Source of the DNA: Planctomycetota bacterium
GTDB lineage: Bacteria > Planctomycetota > UBA8742 > UBA2392
DNA: 64,000 bases
Assembly (NCBI GenBank): GCA_016722065.1
Contig: JADKGX010000002.1
Location: forward strand, 434,001-498,000
Reading direction: 5' to 3'
This document shows positions 8,224 through 17,200 of this stretch, piece after piece. Within the stretch, counting starts at the first letter, position 1. Each line of letters begins with the position of its first letter. A program made the translations under genes and the position numbers. Under the pieces are notes generated by a model that had not been told where the DNA came from, searched no databases, and saw only the letters and a list, made by a program, of their open reading frames with translations.

Positions 8224-9339
8224 TCAGACCGTGACGGGCTGCTTCTTGCCCGTCTTGCCAGCTTTGGCCTTCTTGCCACCCTTGATGAAGTTCGGGCCGT
8301 CAAACCACGTGGCCAACTGGCGACCCTTGCGGGCCTTGTGGGCCCCGCGGGCATACACCGCACCGGCCAGCAGTGGAAAGGTAATCGTCGCTTCGCCGAA
8401 CACCATCTGCTCGAACGCAAGATCGACCTTGCCCCAGCTGGAGGCTTCCTTGAGCGTGCTGCCAGAAAGCGCGCCGTCGCGCTCGTCGGCCACGGTCAAC
8501 TGAACGGCATACTTGTGCATGGGGCAATCGTGCATTCCCAGCACTTCGGCTGACACCACGGTGTCCTGCACAAAGTTCTTGGGCACCCCGCCGCCGATCA
8601 TGACAATGCCGCTTTCTTTGCCGCCGTGCATCTTCAGGTAGGTCAAGTCCAGAAAATCTCGGCCTGAATCAATGCTGGCCATCGGCTTGCCAGCCTGAAT
8701 GCACTTGTGCTGGTGCAGCACCACGCCAAAGCCGGCGCTGCAATCGCTGAAGGCCGGCACAAAGATTGGCACGTTCTTGCGAAAGCAGGCCTCGACAAAA
8801 CCGTCGTGCTTCTTGCCGTGCCTGGTGAGGTAGCGGCCCATTTCGAAAATGACTTCGCGGCTGGCATAGGGCCGCGGTTCGAGTTCATCGAACATCTTGG
8901 TCATCACTTCGTCGCAGACGCGCAGTTCGTCTTCGTCGATGTAATGGTCGTAGATGCGGTCAATGGCAAGTTCGCGCAGTTCGGCATCGTTGACGAATTG
9001 CGTGCCCTTGTAGTGGCTGAAACCCAGACCTTCAAAGAAGTCCTGGTCCACAACAATCGCGCCGGTGCTGACGATTGCATCGACCATGTTGTTTTCAACC
9101 AGGTCCGTGATCACCTTCTTGAGGCCTGCGCTGACCAGCGAACCGGCCAGGCACAGAAACACCAGGCCGTCTTTTTCACGCAGCGCCATGTCGAAAATAT
9201 CGGCGGCGCGGGACAGGTTGCGGCCCTGAAAGCTGGTGTCGCCCATGGCGGCCACCAGTTTGTCCATGTCTTTGTATTTGGTGATATCGATGTGCTTGAC
9301 GAGCTGCTTCTTGTTCAGGAAGTCCGACTTCTTTGCCAT
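8224..9339 (-). CDS. Deoxyhypusine synthase family protein
   Basis: Bacterial member of the deoxyhypusine synthase (DHS) fold, 371 residues. In archaea and eukaryotes DHS moves the aminobutyl group of spermidine to a lysine of eIF5A using NAD; some homologues instead make homospermidine. The residues that form the covalent imine are kept: SWGKVD matches the human SWGKI motif, with the lysine at residue 304. Other matching segments are GAIVVDQDFFEGLG, VPAFSDCSAGFG and MIGGGVPKNF. Bacteria have no eIF5A, so polyamine synthesis is a reasonable alternative role. I use the ATG at 9339 because GAGGAG sits eight bases upstream; an ATG six bases earlier is too close to it. The C-terminus is lysine-rich (GGKKAKAGKTGKK). 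Confidence 0.85.
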   Translation of the reverse strand: MAKKSDFLNKKQLVKHIDITKYKDMDKLVAAMGDTSFQGRNLSRAADIFDMALREKDGLVFLCLAGSLVSAGLKKVITDLVENNMVDAIVSTGAIVVDQDFFEGLGFSHYKGTQFVNDAELRELAIDRIYDHYIDEDELRVCDEVMTKMFDELEPRPYASREVIFEMGRYLTRHGKKHDGFVEACFRKNVPIFVPAFSDCSAGFGVVLHQHKCIQAGKPMASIDSGRDFLDLTYLKMHGGKESGIVMIGGGVPKNFVQDTVVSAEVLGMHDCPMHKYAVQLTVADERDGALSGSTLKEASSWGKVDLAFEQMVFGEATITFPLLAGAVYARGAHKARKGRQLATWFDGPNFIKGGKKAKAGKTGKKQPVTV

Positions 9340-9586
9340 TTCCATGTCTCCTCAAGACGCAAGCACGCTTTTCCGCGCAGGGCGAGAATCGGGCGTGAAT
9401 GCGGTCTTCGGTACTGTGGGGCAGGGCCCCGTGAAGGTCGCGAGCTACTTCGTTTGAGCCTGTCGGGGCCATCTCCCCACCAGGCTGAGCCGCAGCAGCG
9501 CAGAGCGCCGGGTCGCAACAGGCGTAAAGTTATCACGCGCGCAGGCAATGAAAAGAAAAACCGCGCCAGGGTCGCAACAAGTTTGT

Positions 9587-9664
9587 GTGGGGCAGGCTTC
9601 GGGCCTGCCCCACGATTCTGTGCAATGCTTTGTCATGACGCGGGCTGGGTGGAAGCCTGCCCCA
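9587..9664. repeat. Palindromic repeat with a second half-copy, in a 330-bp gene-free gap
   Basis: The gap 9340-9669 shows no convincing gene. It holds a perfect 11-bp hairpin (GTGGGGCAGGC at 9587-9597 with its complement at 9603-9613) and, 40 bases on, a half-copy AGCCTGCCCCAC ending at 9664, just past the hemerythrin stop. This looks like a REP-type intergenic palindrome; on the minus strand it may also stop transcription from the hemerythrin gene. Confidence 0.6.
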
Positions 9665-9669
9665 CTTCA

Positions 9670-10299
9670 TCAGGCCGCCAGCTGGGCCTCGCGCGCGGCG
9701 CGTGCCAGTTCTTCCACAAAGGCCACGGCCTCGACAGGTGCGCCCTTGCGCAGGGCATTCAGGAACACCTCGCGTTCGGTCTCGTTCATGCCCGGCACCA
9801 TCCAGGTGAAGTAAGTGGCCGCCTTGGGCGGCTCGATGCTGGCTACCAGGGCGTTCTCCGCGCGGATGATCTCGTCGTCGCTGTAACGCTGCCACAGCGC
9901 GGCGATGATCTCGGCTTCTTCTTCGGCCATGTGGCCGAACTGAGTGGCCGCGTAGCGCGTCAACGCCAGGTACAGCTTGTAACCCGCTGCGGAGTTGCCC
10001 GGCGCCAAGTCGCACAGGTGCAGTACCTCTTCCTCCTGCGACTCCAGAACCTGGTGCGTGGCCGCCACCCGGCGGGCCAGCTGCGGCGCGCAGGCCTGCA
10101 GCAGCGGCTCGACAAACTGGTCTTCATGCAGGGCGTGCTCGTTCATCAGGTGCAACGACTGGCGCAGGCGCGCGACCAAGGCGCTGGCGGCTTCACGGTC
10201 GGCGAAGTCAAGGTTGCCGGCGGTGCGCATCAAGTCCGCCAGTTCAAAGCGGATGCCCTTGTGGATGTAAGTGTAAAGGTTGTAGCGATCATTCGTCAT
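9670..10299 (-). CDS. Hemerythrin HHE-like cation-binding protein
   Basis: A 209-residue all-helical protein with the histidine/acidic spacing of the hemerythrin fold: IHKGIRFEL near residue 12, HLMNEHALHEDQ near 50, ATHQVLE near 80 and FGHMAEEEAEI near 120. Such proteins bind a di-iron centre and serve in oxygen, nitric-oxide or iron sensing or storage. The region past about residue 150 is outside the core and unassigned. The start at 10299 is supported by GGAGACGAGG just upstream. It lies 130 bp after the PNPOx-GAF gene on the same strand and may share its transcript. Iron binding is inferred from the motif pattern. Confidence 0.78.
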   Translation of the reverse strand: MTNDRYNLYTYIHKGIRFELADLMRTAGNLDFADREAASALVARLRQSLHLMNEHALHEDQFVEPLLQACAPQLARRVAATHQVLESQEEEVLHLCDLAPGNSAAGYKLYLALTRYAATQFGHMAEEEAEIIAALWQRYSDDEIIRAENALVASIEPPKAATYFTWMVPGMNETEREVFLNALRKGAPVEAVAFVEELARAAREAQLAA

Positions 10300-10429
10300 G
10301 GCCTCGTCTCCTGTTCGGTTAGTGCTGCTCGACAGAAAAGATACGCCACGAACGCGGAGAGGCGTTCCTAAGTGTTCGCTACGCACTTGCTAAATGAATG
10401 CTAAGGCAGGCCGAAAGCTTGCCCGCCGG

Positions 10430-11785
10430 CTACGGCTTCTCCTCCAGCGCGATCTCGCAATCACGCTCCAGTACAAAGCGCCCGCGCTTCACACTTACCA
10501 GCCGCACATCGGGGCAGCGCTCCTGCAACCGTTTGCGCAGCAGGATCAGGCGGCTTTCGAGGTTGTCCTTCACCGGCGGCAGGCCCAGGCTCTCGTCCAT
10601 GCGCAGTTCGCGGTTGTTGAACTCGCGCCGGCCTTGGGCGTGCTCGCGCAGCAGCTTCCACAGGATGCGCGCCGGCACGTATCGGATCAGGTACTCGCCG
10701 TCGACGAACACGCTTTCGTCGCCCGCAAACCAGGTGAACAGGCGCCGGCGCCAAGGCAGCGGCGCGGGTTGCGGCTCCGCACTGGCCTCTTCGTCTTCGT
10801 CCTCGCGGTCAGACAACATCGCAATGGCCAGCGCCGCCTGGTTGGCCAGCAACGCCAGATAGGCCTCGTGCCAGTCTTCAAAGGCCAGAGGGTCGCGGGA
10901 TTCCAGCGCCAGCACGCCCACCAGCCGGTCATGGGCCACCAGCGGCAGGGCCAGCTGCGACTGGGCATCGGTCAGGCCGGGCAGCGCGATTTCATCGCCC
11001 AAGGCCACGCCCCGTTTCTGGGCCGATTCGCGCACTGCGCGGGTGTACCGCCGCATCGCCGCCATGCCACTGAGGCGCAGCGGTTTGCGCGTTTGTGCCA
11101 CGGTGCCGATCAGGCCCTCGCCCTGTTTCACTTCGGCTCCGGCGCCAATGCGGTCGTAGCCCCTGCTGTCAATCGCAATCAGTTTGCCGCACTCTTCCTC
11201 GTGCAGCATCAACAGTGCGTGGGTGGTACCAAACAGCGAAGCCATGCTGGTCAGCAGTTCCGCGTACAGCGCCTCCAGCGTGCGGGCGCGGCACAGCCGG
11301 TCACTCAACAGCTGCAGGCCACGAAGCTCCTCGCGCCCGGCTTGCCGGGGCTCAGGGCTCCATGGCAGAGGCGTGGCCTGGGCCGGCTGCAACGCGCCCT
11401 GCAGAACCGAAAGTGACAGCACCTCGTAGACGTCTGCACTGAGCAGCTTGAACACGCCGGCCATGCCCGTGGCGCGGGCAATCGCATCAATGCGCGAGGC
11501 CATTTCGTCAAACACCGGGCCGCTGGTTTCGGCGCGCAGAAAGCGCAGCTGCATCAGGTATGGCTGCAGGGAAACAGGGTCCCACAGGCGCACGCTGGCA
11601 AAGGGGTTCTGGTCCACGTTGCGGCGGGTCTTGTTGAAGAACTGACAGCTTAACGCGACGTGCTTTTCGTCGAGGTAATAGACCTGGCTCAACATGGCCT
11701 GGTTCGGTGTGCCGTCGGCGGCGCAGGTGGCAATGCCCGCCGGCGTAACACCCTGGAAGCAATGCATGAGGTCTGAAAGCTTCAT
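10430..11785 (-). CDS. PNPOx-like flavin-fold, GAF and winged-helix-like protein
   Basis: A 451-residue multidomain protein. Residues 1-130 resemble the pyridoxamine-phosphate-oxidase split barrel (GIATCAADGTPNQA, then VALSCQFFNKTRRNV). A GAF sensory domain follows at about 170-330 (LLTSMASLFGTTHALLML ... LALPLVAHDRLVGVLALES). The last ~110 residues look like a winged-helix domain (LESRLILLRKRLQERCP ... GRFVLERD). A reading consistent with this order is a flavin- or haem-binding sensor coupled to a regulator, but no partner or target is visible. Its ATG overlaps the stop of the upstream PNPOx gene by four bases (ATGA), so the two are translationally coupled. Confidence 0.72.
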   Translation of the reverse strand: MKLSDLMHCFQGVTPAGIATCAADGTPNQAMLSQVYYLDEKHVALSCQFFNKTRRNVDQNPFASVRLWDPVSLQPYLMQLRFLRAETSGPVFDEMASRIDAIARATGMAGVFKLLSADVYEVLSLSVLQGALQPAQATPLPWSPEPRQAGREELRGLQLLSDRLCRARTLEALYAELLTSMASLFGTTHALLMLHEEECGKLIAIDSRGYDRIGAGAEVKQGEGLIGTVAQTRKPLRLSGMAAMRRYTRAVRESAQKRGVALGDEIALPGLTDAQSQLALPLVAHDRLVGVLALESRDPLAFEDWHEAYLALLANQAALAIAMLSDREDEDEEASAEPQPAPLPWRRRLFTWFAGDESVFVDGEYLIRYVPARILWKLLREHAQGRREFNNRELRMDESLGLPPVKDNLESRLILLRKRLQERCPDVRLVSVKRGRFVLERDCEIALEEKP

Positions 11786-12246
11786 GTCCGGGCCTCCACC
11801 GCGCGGCCGGCGCCGGGGCCGGGTGTCTGCTCAAAGACCTGCTGCACCGTGAACTCCACGACCGTGCAGGGCATGAAGTTCATGCGTTCCAGCACCGCGG
11901 GTGCAAAGCCGATGGCCGAAAGTTCGGCCTTGGTGCGGGCCGCGAACTCGGCTGCCTGCTTCAGCTCGGGGGCTGTCGCCTCGCGCATGGCCAGGCAACG
12001 GCCCTTCATCTGGATACCACGGTGCGTGGTGGGTTCTTCAAGCAGCACGGCAATTGCGCCGTGGGCCCGCAGGTTGGCCAGCGCGGGCGCGCTTTCGAAC
12101 GTTGGCAGCAGCACGATTCCGCGGCGGGGGCCGGTAAGAATCACCTCGCTGCCGGTGACGCAGTGCGGCATCAGCGAAGCGTCGCGTGTGGCCACCAGCA
12201 CGCAAAGCCCGCGCTTGAGAAACTCGGCAATATCAACCTGGCCCAT
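11782..12246 (-). CDS. Pyridoxamine 5'-phosphate oxidase family split-barrel protein
   Basis: A 154-residue single-domain flavin-fold protein. The pattern CVLVATRDASLMPHCV followed by GIVLLPTFESAPALANLRAHGAIAVLLEEP is the usual PNPOx-like start, where the second strand and the ALANL helix hold FMN or F420. It lacks the motifs of true pyridoxine oxidases, so a general flavin-binding or redox role is all that can be claimed. It lies 52 bp after the MazG-like gene and overlaps the following PNPOx-GAF gene by four bases; the pair of adjacent flavin-fold proteins suggests they work together. Confidence 0.75.
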   Translation of the reverse strand: MGQVDIAEFLKRGLCVLVATRDASLMPHCVTGSEVILTGPRRGIVLLPTFESAPALANLRAHGAIAVLLEEPTTHRGIQMKGRCLAMREATAPELKQAAEFAARTKAELSAIGFAPAVLERMNFMPCTVVEFTVQQVFEQTPGPGAGRAVEART

Positions 12247-12298
12247 AGCTGCCCCGCAGGGATGCTAACCGTACGGCCCGCCACGCAAAGGGGAATGT

Positions 12299-12613
12299 TC
12301 AACAGTGCGCCACAGGTGTGCGTTGCTCATCACACTTGCAGGGAATGCCTTTGCAGCGCGGGCAGCCGCTGCCGTAACGCTCGCGCGCGACTTTTTCTAA
12401 GTCGACGTTGGCGATGCTGGCCAGAGTGCTCAGCCAGGCCAGCACGTCGGCAAACTCGTGGCGCAGGTTTTCGCGGCTGGTGCGGCCGTTGACCGCCCTT
12501 GCCAGCTCGCCTACCTCTTCGGTGAACCACAGAAACGTGTTCGTGATGCCGCGCTTGCGGTCTTTTTCGCCGAAGGTCTGGTCGATCACCTGCTGGAATT
12601 CGCTGATCTTCAT
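12299..12613 (-). CDS. MazG-type nucleotide pyrophosphohydrolase with C-terminal cysteine cluster
   Basis: A 104-residue protein of the MazG/all-alpha NTP pyrophosphatase type, which hydrolyses (often non-canonical) NTPs to NMP and pyrophosphate. The magnesium-binding acidic residues lie in FTEEVGELARAV and EFADVLAWLSTLA. The C-terminus adds a compact cysteine motif, GCPRCKGIPCKCDE, that looks like a small zinc knuckle and is absent from the minimal domain. It is the first gene of a minus-strand run with the two PNPOx genes. House-cleaning of nucleotides is the usual role; the substrate here is unknown. Confidence 0.8.
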   Translation of the reverse strand: MKISEFQQVIDQTFGEKDRKRGITNTFLWFTEEVGELARAVNGRTSRENLRHEFADVLAWLSTLASIANVDLEKVARERYGSGCPRCKGIPCKCDEQRTPVAHC

Positions 12614-12717
12614 GGGTCACCCGTACCACCTGCGATACACGCCCAGCCAGCGTTCGTACAGCTTTTGTTTGCCGCACGAGACTCAAACGTTCCTGCTGAT
12701 ACTGCCTGACCGCCCTG

Positions 12718-12723
12718 TATATT
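12718..12723 (+). promoter_or_regulatory. -10 box TATATT nine bases before a start codon
   Basis: TATATT ends nine bases before the ATG at 12733, leaving room for only a few untranslated bases. No good -35 match and no Shine-Dalgarno site are visible, so the TPR gene may be read from a leaderless or nearly leaderless message. Confidence 0.45.
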
Positions 12724-12732
12724 CGCCGCCCC

Positions 12733-14208
12733 ATGGATTCGGCAGAAACCTGGTACATGTTCCGCCATGCCGTGTTGCGCGAGGCCGCGTACCAGTTGCT
12801 TCTGCCATCAGCCCGAGCGTCGTTGCATGAATCGGCGCTTGAGTTGCTCGAAAAAGCAGGGGCAGAACCGATTGAGCTTGCCGACCACGCCCACCGAGCC
12901 CGCGAAGCGCGCGGGCCAACATTCACCACGCGGCTGGAGCGCACAGAACGCCAGCACCTGTTCAACGCCGCCCGCCAGGCCGAACGCAGCCACCGCATCG
13001 GCGATGCCGAAGGCCTGCTGCGCCGCCTGGAAGGTGTGGCCGGGGCAGACGACGCCGCGCAAATGGAGGTCGCGCGGCTGCGCACCCGCCTTACCCTGAT
13101 GAGCGGCCGCGGCCCCGAAGCCGTGGACGCCGCAAACCGTCTGCTGGCAGCCGCCGAGGCCTCCGGCAAAGAAGACCTGCTGGCACGGGCACGCTTTGAG
13201 GCAGGCCGCACGTTTGTGGACATGGCCGACACCGCCCGCGCCCGGGGGCTTCTGCAACTCGCTGCTGCGCACTTTCGCAAGGACCAAAGCCGCGAACTCT
13301 GCCAATGCTTGGGCTCGCTTTCGACCGCCACGTGGTTTTCGCAATCGGCGGAACTTGCGCTGCCGATCTGCGACGAAGCGCTTGCGCTTGCACGCCAATC
13401 CGGCGACGCCGACGCCGCCTGCGGCACGTCGATCAACCGCGTCAACATGCTGTCGGGGCTGCGCCGCGTACAGGAGGCGCGCGATGAACTGGAACGCGCG
13501 CGCCTGCTGCTGCCCAAAGCCGGGCCCGCCCGCGCCGTGATGTTTGAGATGACCGCAGGGATACTGGAGTTCTATGCCCTGCGCCGCGATCAAGCCCTGC
13601 ACCACTACACGCGCGCGCTGAACATGGCCCGCGAGTTCGGCATGCAATCCGAAGTGGCGCGGGCGCTGGTCAACCTGGCGTCACTGGACCTGCCCGGGGT
13701 TACTCCGCGCGTGGCGCTTGAACGCCAGGCAGAGGCCACACGTATTGCAAGCGAATGCGGCGACCTGCGGCTGGCACTTTACGCGCTGCAAGGCGAAGCC
13801 GAGGCGCTGGCCCGCATTCGTGACTATGAGACCGCCGCCCAGCGCCTGCAAACCGCACGCTGGTATGCCCAAACGCTGGGCCTGGCCGCGCAGGCCCAGA
13901 TTGTGCAACTGGGCCGCGCCTCGATGCTGCTTGCCATACCCGGGCGCGACGACGCCTTGCAGGAGTCGCTGCAAGCCCTGCAGGAATGCAGCCCCCACGT
14001 TGAGACCGCGCTGGCCTGGATTGCAACGGCCAGCGAAGTTGCCGTTCACTACCGGCAGACCAACGAAGCAAACAACGCGCGCGCCTGGGCGGCGCGCGCG
14101 TTTGAAGTGGCTGCCAGCTTTGCAGGAATCTGGCAAGATGCCCAAAGGCACCTGCAGCCGCTGCTTGACCTGCAACCGGCAGGCGTTCGGCCGCCGGATA
14201 CGCCCTGA
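12733..14208 (+). CDS. Orphan TPR protein resembling the C-terminal half of a STAND-type signalling ATPase
   Basis: A 491-residue, almost wholly helical protein rich in TPR-like pairs (AARQAERSHRIGDAEGLLRRL, LARARFEAGRTFVDMADTARARG and so on). The first residues, WYMFRHAVLREAAYQLL followed by SARASLHESALELLE, match the junction after the ATPase module in large kinase- or cyclase-linked STAND proteins. Here the ATPase and effector parts are absent: an in-frame stop lies 36 bases upstream of the start. It could be a separated scaffold domain that works with another protein, or a remnant. It converges with the tricorn-like gene, with three bases between stops. Role not assigned. Confidence 0.72.
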   Translation: MDSAETWYMFRHAVLREAAYQLLLPSARASLHESALELLEKAGAEPIELADHAHRAREARGPTFTTRLERTERQHLFNAARQAERSHRIGDAEGLLRRLEGVAGADDAAQMEVARLRTRLTLMSGRGPEAVDAANRLLAAAEASGKEDLLARARFEAGRTFVDMADTARARGLLQLAAAHFRKDQSRELCQCLGSLSTATWFSQSAELALPICDEALALARQSGDADAACGTSINRVNMLSGLRRVQEARDELERARLLLPKAGPARAVMFEMTAGILEFYALRRDQALHHYTRALNMAREFGMQSEVARALVNLASLDLPGVTPRVALERQAEATRIASECGDLRLALYALQGEAEALARIRDYETAAQRLQTARWYAQTLGLAAQAQIVQLGRASMLLAIPGRDDALQESLQALQECSPHVETALAWIATASEVAVHYRQTNEANNARAWAARAFEVAASFAGIWQDAQRHLQPLLDLQPAGVRPPDTP

Positions 14209-14211
14209 ACT

Positions 14212-17200
14212 TCACTTGCCCTTGAGTTGCCCCAGCAGAGTGTCGACGGCTTTTTGGGTCTGCTGATCGATGCCCTTGTCCAGTTCCTCGATGTTGGTGT
14301 CGATGCTGATGTCGGGCTTGCGGCCCGCGCGTTCGAGGTTTTCGCCCGTGACGGTGTAGGCCCCGGTGCCGGGCAGGCGCATGCTGCTGCCGTCAATCAG
14401 TGTGTATTGGCCCGTGCCGATCACGCCGCCGGCGGTTTCAATGCCGACAATGCTGCCGATCTTGAGGCGCCGGAAACCCTCGGCCAGGATTTCGGCGTTG
14501 CTGAAGCTGTCCTGGTTGATCATCAGGATGCTGGGCTTTTCCAGCGTGATGCTGCGATAGGCGTTTTCGCTGATATCGGCTTGCCCGGGGCTGCGCCGGA
14601 TCAGCCAGGGCTTCTTGATCAGAATCTCCAGCACATCCACCGCGGTGTATCCGCCGCCATTGAAGCGCACGTCAATCACGACGCCCTCGCGGCCCTGCAC
14701 GTCGTCGCCCAACTGGTGAATAAACTCCTGCAGCGAAGGGCCGTCCATGCCGCGAATGTGCACATAGCCAAGCCTGCCGCCGGACTGGTCGTGCACCAGT
14801 TGGCGCTGCCAGCGCACCCAGCGTTCATAGAACAACTGGCTTTCGCTGCCGCGGCTGATCGGCTTGACGGCCAGCTCGCGCGACCCGTCCATGACCAGCT
14901 TGTCGTTCAGGTTCAGGATAGTCTTTTTGCCAATCGCACCAGTCAGGGCCTGCGAAAGCGTGTTGCCCTTGCCCAGCGCCACGCCATTGATGCCAACCAG
15001 CCGGATGCCGACCTGGGGCCCTTCGGGGATATCCAGCGGGCCGTCTTTCAAGACTTCGATGATCCGGTACTCACCACGCGACAGGGCCAGCGGGTCCAGC
15101 CGGATGCCAAGGCAGCCGGTGCTTTCGCTCAAGCCGTCGCTGCGTTCATCTTGCGCACCAAAGCCTTGGTGGCTGCTGTTGAGTTCACCCAGCAGCTCGT
15201 TCATCACGGCGCCGTACTCATCGCCGGTGCTGGTGGCTTTCAGCGCCTGGCGATAGCGGCTGGCTGTGCGGTTCCAGTCAATGCCATGGTGGGCGTCGTC
15301 ATAAAAGTAGCTGCCCATAACCCAAACGGCCTCTTCAAAGGCCGCATCGCGCAGGGCTGCGCGGTCCCGGCGCTGTTCGAAGCTGAAGCCGTAGCTTGTG
15401 GTCTTGCCTGACTGCACGTTCATTGAAGTGACTACGCCGGCGTCGGTGTACCACAGGGTTTTGTCGTCGGGGCTGACACGCAGGTCGCCCTTGCGCGAGC
15501 GGCTTTGCGTCACCTGCTTGAGATCCGGCCCCTTATCGGGGTCCTGGGTCAGCTTCCAGAGGTTGCTTTGACCCTGCACAGTGGCGACAAAGTAGAAGGT
15601 CTTGCCGTCATCCAGGCACACGGGAGAAAACTCGTTGCCCTCCAGTGACGTCACGCGCCGGGTGCGCAAGTCCAGGCCGTCAAAATCGATCCTGGTTTCC
15701 GGCGGCTTTTTGGCGGCCGGAACCTTTGGCGTCACGGGCTTGACGGGTTCTTCTTCACCTTCTTTGGCTTCCTTCTTTTCGGATTTGTCGCCGTCGTCTT
15801 TGGTTTCCTTCTTGAGCAGCTTTTCGAGCTTGTCTTCCTTGAACTCGACGGGCGGCTTCTGCAAGTCGATCACGTAGATGTCGTAGTTTTCGTCCAGCTC
15901 GCTGTTGGCAAACACCACGCGTTTGCCGTCGCGCGAAAAGCTGGCCGACGTGCAGCTTCCGAAAAGCTTGGTGATCTGGCGGGCTTGGCCGGTTTCGACG
16001 TTGGCGACCCACAACTGCGAGTCGTAGATCTCGTTGGGTTGCGTATACAGCAGCCACTTGGCGTCAGGTGAAACATCAAACAAGTCGCCCGATCCCAGGT
16101 TGGCGCCGCGAAAGAAGCCCTTGATCGACCTTTCGCGCGGGGCCTGAAAGGGCGACAGTTCACCCTCGCCCCCCACCACCCAGTAGGCATCGCCCACCAT
16201 GCGCCCGCGCGAAGCCGTGGCAAACGGAAACGACCCGCTGAACATGTATGGCTTCTGGCCGGCCAGGGCATGGGCCGCGGGCCACACGTTGCTGCCCTCG
16301 ACGCGGGTGTAGTACAGGTCTTTGGAGTCGTTGGACCATTCCAGGTCTTTTTCACGAACCGGCGTATCGGTTTCCTGGCGCGGAATGCCGCCTTCTTCAG
16401 TGGGCATGACAAACACGTCGCCGCCGGCAACGAAGGCCAGTTTTTTGCCATCGGGGCTTACCTTGAACTCGCTGACGGTGCTCAAGCGTGTGGTCTTCAG
16501 GTCCGCGCTGCGCACGTCGCTGGCAATGCGAATGTCGGGCTGGCTGATCTTGCTGGGCGGGCGTTTGCCAAGGTCGCCCACGTGCAGGCGCCAGCCACTG
16601 GAGTTGCCCGTGCTGAAGGCAATCTTGCCGCCGCCAACACTGATTTCGCGCGGGTCCAGGCGGGCTTCTCCGCCCCAGCCCTTGATTTCCTGGCCGCTGG
16701 TGTTGATCGCCGCCAGCCGACCGACGCGATCGGTGCTGTTGGCCCCTGCGGCGCTGGTCGAGTAAACAATCGTGTCGTTATCGGCAAACACGGGCCAGGC
16801 GTCGTGGCTGCGGTTGGAAGTCAGGGCGCGGTGGTTGCGCGTGGTGATGCCGTCAAAATCGCACAGCCACAGGTCGCCGTTGGCGCTGCCGTTGTAGCCG
16901 CGGTTGCGCATGGGGTCGCCGGCGCGGTTGACGTAGACAATGCGTTTGCCGTCCGGGCTGATACTGGCATAGCTTTCATGGTTGCCAAAGCCGCCGCCCG
17001 TAATCGGCCAGGGCTCAGAGCCATCGGCGCGCACCACCCACAAATCGCGGCCGCCGTCCCGCCGATAGCTGTGAAAGATCACGCCGCTGGAATCCGGCAG
17101 CCAGCAGCAGGGGCCGTCGCCGGCGTCGGCAAAAGTCAGACGCCGGGCCGGGCCGCCCTGGGCAGGCATGACAAAAATGTCGTCGTGCCCATAGCGCCTG

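Noticed and set aside
10394..11416. Plus-strand frame of 340 codons over the PNPOx-GAF gene
   Set aside because: Antisense to a gene with recognisable domains; no family likeness.
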